Source: Rhodospirillaceae bacterium UBA4468 (GTDB taxonomy: Bacteria > Pseudomonadota > Alphaproteobacteria > Rhodospirillales > Casp-alpha2). From it: 64,000 nt of DNA. The stretch lies in assembly GCA_002389385.1 (NCBI GenBank), contig DGOK01000102.1:28464-92463 (forward strand). Reading direction: 5' to 3'. Below, piece by piece: positions 61,262 to 64,000 of this stretch (the first letter of the stretch is position 1; each line of letters opens with the position of its first letter). The position numbers and the translations under genes were made by a program. The notes under the pieces were generated by a model. The model had not been told where the DNA came from and made no database searches. It was given only the letters and a program-made list of their open reading frames with translations.

Positions 61262-62217
61262 TGTGTATTCAACACGCGTGATGGCGCGTCGTCCTTCCAT
61301 GTTTGGATGTTTTCAACCGCTTGTGCATAGACAAGCTCGTATAATTCTTTGACCACGTAGCCTGTGTGTCCAGTCAGGACAGCGTTATCCAGGCTCCGCA
61401 AAGGATGGTCCACCGGCAACGGCTCAACGTCATAAACATCAATGCCTGCACCTGCAATTTCACCCGAGCTCAATGCGCCAACCAGCGCAGCCTCGTCAAC
61501 AATCGGTCCGCGTGACGTGTTCACCAGATAACTCGTCGGCTTCATTTGTTTGAATTCCGTCACACCAACAAGGCCTTCTGAACGTTCGCTCAAGATCAAA
61601 TGAATTGAGATTACATCCGATGTCTCAAAGAACGTTTCTTTATCTACCTGGCGCACACCCACTTCGGCGCACCGCTCGTCCGTCAGGTTTTGGCTCCAGG
61701 CGATAACATCCATCTCCATCGCCAAGCCAAATTTGGCAACCCGCGCGCCAAGCTTCCCAAGACCAAGAATACCCAACGTGCGTCCATTCAGGCTTTCTGA
61801 AACGTAGCCCTGCCAGCCGCCATTACGCATGACCTGGCTTTCAGCAGAGATTTTCTTGTACAGGTCGGTGATCATGGCGACCGCATGTTCTGCAGCGGGA
61901 TACGGCAGCATATCGGTACCTGAGACAACAATACCTTTCGAGCGCGCGTGCTCCATATCGATAGCAAGGTTACGCATCCCGGTCGTCACCAGCAGCTTGA
62001 GGTTTGGCAGTATATCAATCTGTGATGCTGGGAACCGTGTCCGTTCACGCATACAAACCAGAATATCGAAAGGTGCGAGGGCTTTGGCAATATCGCTTTC
62101 ATCCCAGCCCAAATGCTCATCAAAAACCGTAATATCGATGTCGTTTCCAAGCACGGTCCAATCTGCAGCTTTTAAAGCAGCGTTCTGATAATCATCAAGA
62201 ATTGCAAGTTTAAGCAC
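61258..62217 (-). CDS. D-isomer-specific 2-hydroxyacid dehydrogenase
   Basis: The 319-residue NAD-dependent enzyme has the Rossmann motif LGILGLGKLGARVAKFG, the catalytic Arg in NTSRGPIVDEAAL, the catalytic Glu in GIDVYDVEPLP, and the catalytic His in LTGHTGYV. It interconverts a D-2-hydroxyacid and a 2-oxoacid. The start is GTG 62217, preceded by AGGGGGA; the frame from 62325 adds unrelated residues. It heads the operon that continues to the enoyl-CoA hydratase and the lyase. It is divergent from the second ICL-family gene about 250 bases away. Confidence 0.92.
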   Translation of the reverse strand: MLKLAILDDYQNAALKAADWTVLGNDIDITVFDEHLGWDESDIAKALAPFDILVCMRERTRFPASQIDILPNLKLLVTTGMRNLAIDMEHARSKGIVVSGTDMLPYPAAEHAVAMITDLYKKISAESQVMRNGGWQGYVSESLNGRTLGILGLGKLGARVAKFGLAMEMDVIAWSQNLTDERCAEVGVRQVDKETFFETSDVISIHLILSERSEGLVGVTEFKQMKPTSYLVNTSRGPIVDEAALVGALSSGEIAGAGIDVYDVEPLPVDHPLRSLDNAVLTGHTGYVVKELYELVYAQAVENIQTWKDDAPSRVLNTQ

Positions 62218-62463
62218 GGTGTTCCCCCTGTATCGGCATCCCGGATCATCCAGAATATGATCATGATTTCGCATCGGCATTTTTATAACCAAGCTGCCAA
62301 CGTCTATGTGGAAGATATGCTTCATGCTGTTTCATTCAAGGAAGAAAATATGCGGGCACCTCGAACGACACAGCAATTTCCACCCTCAAAACAACCACTT
62401 TTTGCCAGCACCCAAATCGTTCGCTATATATCCCTTATCATTTTTTGAACGGGAGAATATGCA

Positions 62464-63396
62464 ATGACAACGTGGCTTGAAGGATCAACTCGGAATGATA
62501 AGCCTGCGGGCGCACGGCTTCGCCAGCTTCTTGAGCGTGATGAAATACTCCGCGTTCCAGGTACGCACAACCCTCTCGCCGCACGCCTTGCCATGCGCGA
62601 AGGCTTTGAGACGTTGTACATTTCAGGCGGTGCCGTCACGTCGAGCCTTGGCCTACCAGACTTGGGCGTGATGATGCTGGACGAGCTTTGCTTCATCACA
62701 AAGATGGTCTCGCGCGCCACTGACTTACCGTTGATCGTCGACGGTGATGTGGGTTACGGCGGCACACTGAATGCCATGCGGACTGTCCGCGAACTGGAAC
62801 AGGCCGGTGCTGCTGCTGTCCATATCGAAGACCAGTTACTGCCAAAGAAATGCGGCCACCTGAACGATAAGCGTCTGGTCCCGGCTGAAGAAGCCGCCGC
62901 AAAAATTGCCGCAGCCAAAAAGGCATCACGTGATCTTGTGATTATTGCGCGCACCGATGCCGCTGGCGTTGAAGGTATTGATGCGGCGATTGCCCGCTCA
63001 AACTTATACAAAGAAGCAGGCGCCGATGTGTTATTCCCGGACGGCCTCGCCACTGTTGATGAATTCAAACAGTATGCCGATGAGACCTCGGGTATCATCA
63101 TGGCGAACATGACCGAGTTCGGTCGCACACCACATTATACCGGGCAGCAATTCCAGGATATGGGATATGGCATTGTGATCTGGCCAGCAACGTCAATGCG
63201 GGTTGCCGGATATGCGATGCGTGATCTTTATAAGCACATCAAAGATCATGATGGCACAGAAGGCTTCGAAGATCGCATGCTGAAGCGCTCTGAAAGCTAC
63301 GACATCATCGGCTATCACGAATTCGAAGCCTTGGACGAAAGCGTGGCAAAGTCAGTGGCCCCAGCGTTTACCGGCCAGGACACCACAAACAAATAG
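62464..63396 (+). CDS. PrpB-like (methylisocitrate lyase family) lyase
   Basis: The 310-residue ICL/PEPM-family protein has VPGTHNPLAARLA, SLGLPDLGVMMLDE, VDGDVGYGGTLNAMRTV, the catalytic loop LLPKKCGH with Cys130, and ANMTEFGRTP. It resembles methylisocitrate lyase, which yields pyruvate and succinate, but other 2-methyl/2,3-dimethyl malate-type substrates are possible. The start is ATG 62464 with GGGAGA upstream. No PrpC (methylcitrate synthase) is present in the window; the MmgE/PrpD-type gene at 57 kb is the closest partner for a methylcitrate route. Confidence 0.92.
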   Translation: MTTWLEGSTRNDKPAGARLRQLLERDEILRVPGTHNPLAARLAMREGFETLYISGGAVTSSLGLPDLGVMMLDELCFITKMVSRATDLPLIVDGDVGYGGTLNAMRTVRELEQAGAAAVHIEDQLLPKKCGHLNDKRLVPAEEAAAKIAAAKKASRDLVIIARTDAAGVEGIDAAIARSNLYKEAGADVLFPDGLATVDEFKQYADETSGIIMANMTEFGRTPHYTGQQFQDMGYGIVIWPATSMRVAGYAMRDLYKHIKDHDGTEGFEDRMLKRSESYDIIGYHEFEALDESVAKSVAPAFTGQDTTNK

Positions 63397-63417
63397 ATAG
63401 CTGGATAATTAAGGGCG

Positions 63418-63666
63418 TTACTTGCCTTTGAGTTTGCCGACAAAGAATACGATCAACCAGATCGGCACAACAATGACGGCGCCGATCAGGACGTATTCGA
63501 TGCTGCCTGCGACAAAGTCACCGGCCCATGCGAAGGCGGATTGAACCGTTTCACCAAAGTTCAACAATAGATCTTTAGGATCGATTTCCATGAACTTGAG
63601 AATGAAACCAAGGACCAAAGAGGCCGCAAGAATCTTGAAGATAGTTCCGATAACATTTTGCGGCAT
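63418..63666 (-). CDS. Small two-helix membrane protein (DUF6460-like)
   Basis: The protein of 82 residues from ATG 63666 (MPQNVIG) has two hydrophobic segments, one near residues 9-25 (IFKILAASLVLGFILKF) and one near residues 55-78, ending FFVGKLKGK. A central segment with IDPKDLLLNFGETVQSAF resembles a small alphaproteobacterial family annotated DUF6460. Function is unknown. It lies convergent with the PrpB-like gene, which ends 21 bases away. A longer frame from 63705 would add 13 residues without support. Confidence 0.75.
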   Translation of the reverse strand: MPQNVIGTIFKILAASLVLGFILKFMEIDPKDLLLNFGETVQSAFAWAGDFVAGSIEYVLIGAVIVVPIWLIVFFVGKLKGK

Positions 63667-63748
63667 TGTTGTAGGCTCCAGATCGACATAAGTACTTTGT
63701 AGCACGTAGACTACACGCGTTGTACCAAAGGTTCAATTCAACGGACAA

Positions 63749-63982
63749 ATGGATTTTAAATCAATGATTGAGATTGAGCGCAAAGAAAATGTCGGTCCAC
63801 CGCACGCGATCCGCTGGCTCGCCTTTATTGGCTGGTTAGTGTTGCCGATTTTGGCGACCTGGGGTGTTGTCGAGATGACATCATTGATCGTTCTTTGGTG
63901 GGGCATGGTCTGGTTTGGCTTCGCGCTCGTCTATATGATCGTATATTTTCGCTGGTCTCGGAAAACCTATCCCAAGCCCTAA
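63749..63982 (+). CDS. Small two-helix membrane protein
   Basis: The 77-residue protein starts MDFKSMIEIERKEN and has two hydrophobic segments (IRWLAFIGWLVLPILATWGVV and SLIVLWWGMVWFGFALVYMIV) separated by a short loop, then a basic tail. It is rich in Trp. No family is recognised. It is divergent from the DUF6460-like gene by about 80 bases. Confidence 0.6.
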   Translation: MDFKSMIEIERKENVGPPHAIRWLAFIGWLVLPILATWGVVEMTSLIVLWWGMVWFGFALVYMIVYFRWSRKTYPKP

Positions 63983-64000
63983 AGCTTTTTAGGCAGATAC

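Overview
The window is a 64 kb stretch of an alphaproteobacterial chromosome, probably a free-living aerobic Rhodospirillales-like bacterium of moderate GC. That placement is an inference from family content and gene order: the HDAC-xseB-ispA-dxs-tlyA run, CtaA of the COX15 type, FabI, a SqrR/BigR-type ArsR gene and a DUF6460-like protein. I see no tRNA, rRNA, CRISPR array, insertion sequence or prophage. Gene density is high, and no gap without a gene exceeds about 300 bases.

Layout. (1) 0-17.2 kb: heme A synthase and the siroheme/cobalamin methyltransferase, a 1386-residue membrane-anchored coiled-coil protein built on an exact 25-residue repeat, a very large glycosyltransferase/TPR/glycerophosphotransferase fusion, SDR, SRAP, aroC, fabI, a YihY gene with a nonsense codon, a J-domain protein, a TTC38-like protein and a rhodanese. 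(2) 17.2-24.2 kb: a minus-strand run tlyA-dxs-ispA-xseB-HDAC, then a periplasmic WD40-cytochrome c fusion and a TetR repressor. (3) 24.2-36.8 kb: two RND efflux systems with an FAD oxidoreductase between them. The first pump is intact and has a perfect TetR-type palindrome upstream. The second pump and the following pagL-like and sqrR/bigR-like genes are all broken by in-frame stop codons, and the pump has also lost the segment carrying its proton-relay aspartates. (4) 36.8-52.1 kb: mixed housekeeping genes (XRE regulator, ROK kinase, enoyl-CoA hydratase, stress protein, cation efflux, pdxH, aspS), two more decaying genes at 44.8-46.2 kb, and structured repeats around a GIY-YIG gene. (5) 52.2-63.4 kb: a catabolic island.

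The catabolic island is the most coherent functional unit. A LysR gene diverges from mmgE/prpD-maoC-acd-caiB-leuC-like-leuD-like. It converges on an operon of 2-hydroxyacid dehydrogenase, enoyl-CoA hydratase and isocitrate-lyase-family lyase, and a second, PrpB-like lyase diverges from that operon. LysR, MmgE/PrpD, MaoC, acyl-CoA dehydrogenase and family III CoA-transferase is the set known from the Pseudomonas itaconate locus. Here the CitE-type citramalyl-CoA lyase is missing, and an aconitase-family dehydratase plus two Cys-containing ICL-family lyases are present. I propose a variant route for a branched C5/C6 dicarboxylate; the substrate is unknown.

The second theme is gene decay. Seven in-frame stop codons in six genes (YihY, MFP, RND, PagL-like, SqrR/BigR-like with two, dienelactone hydrolase) can each be explained by one C-to-T or G-to-A transition, and all three stop codons occur. 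Two further genes carry frameshifts, one in a run of eight T. Reads or a second isolate would separate real decay from assembly error. Everything here comes from reading the sequence by eye; family names rest on remembered motifs, and no search was run.
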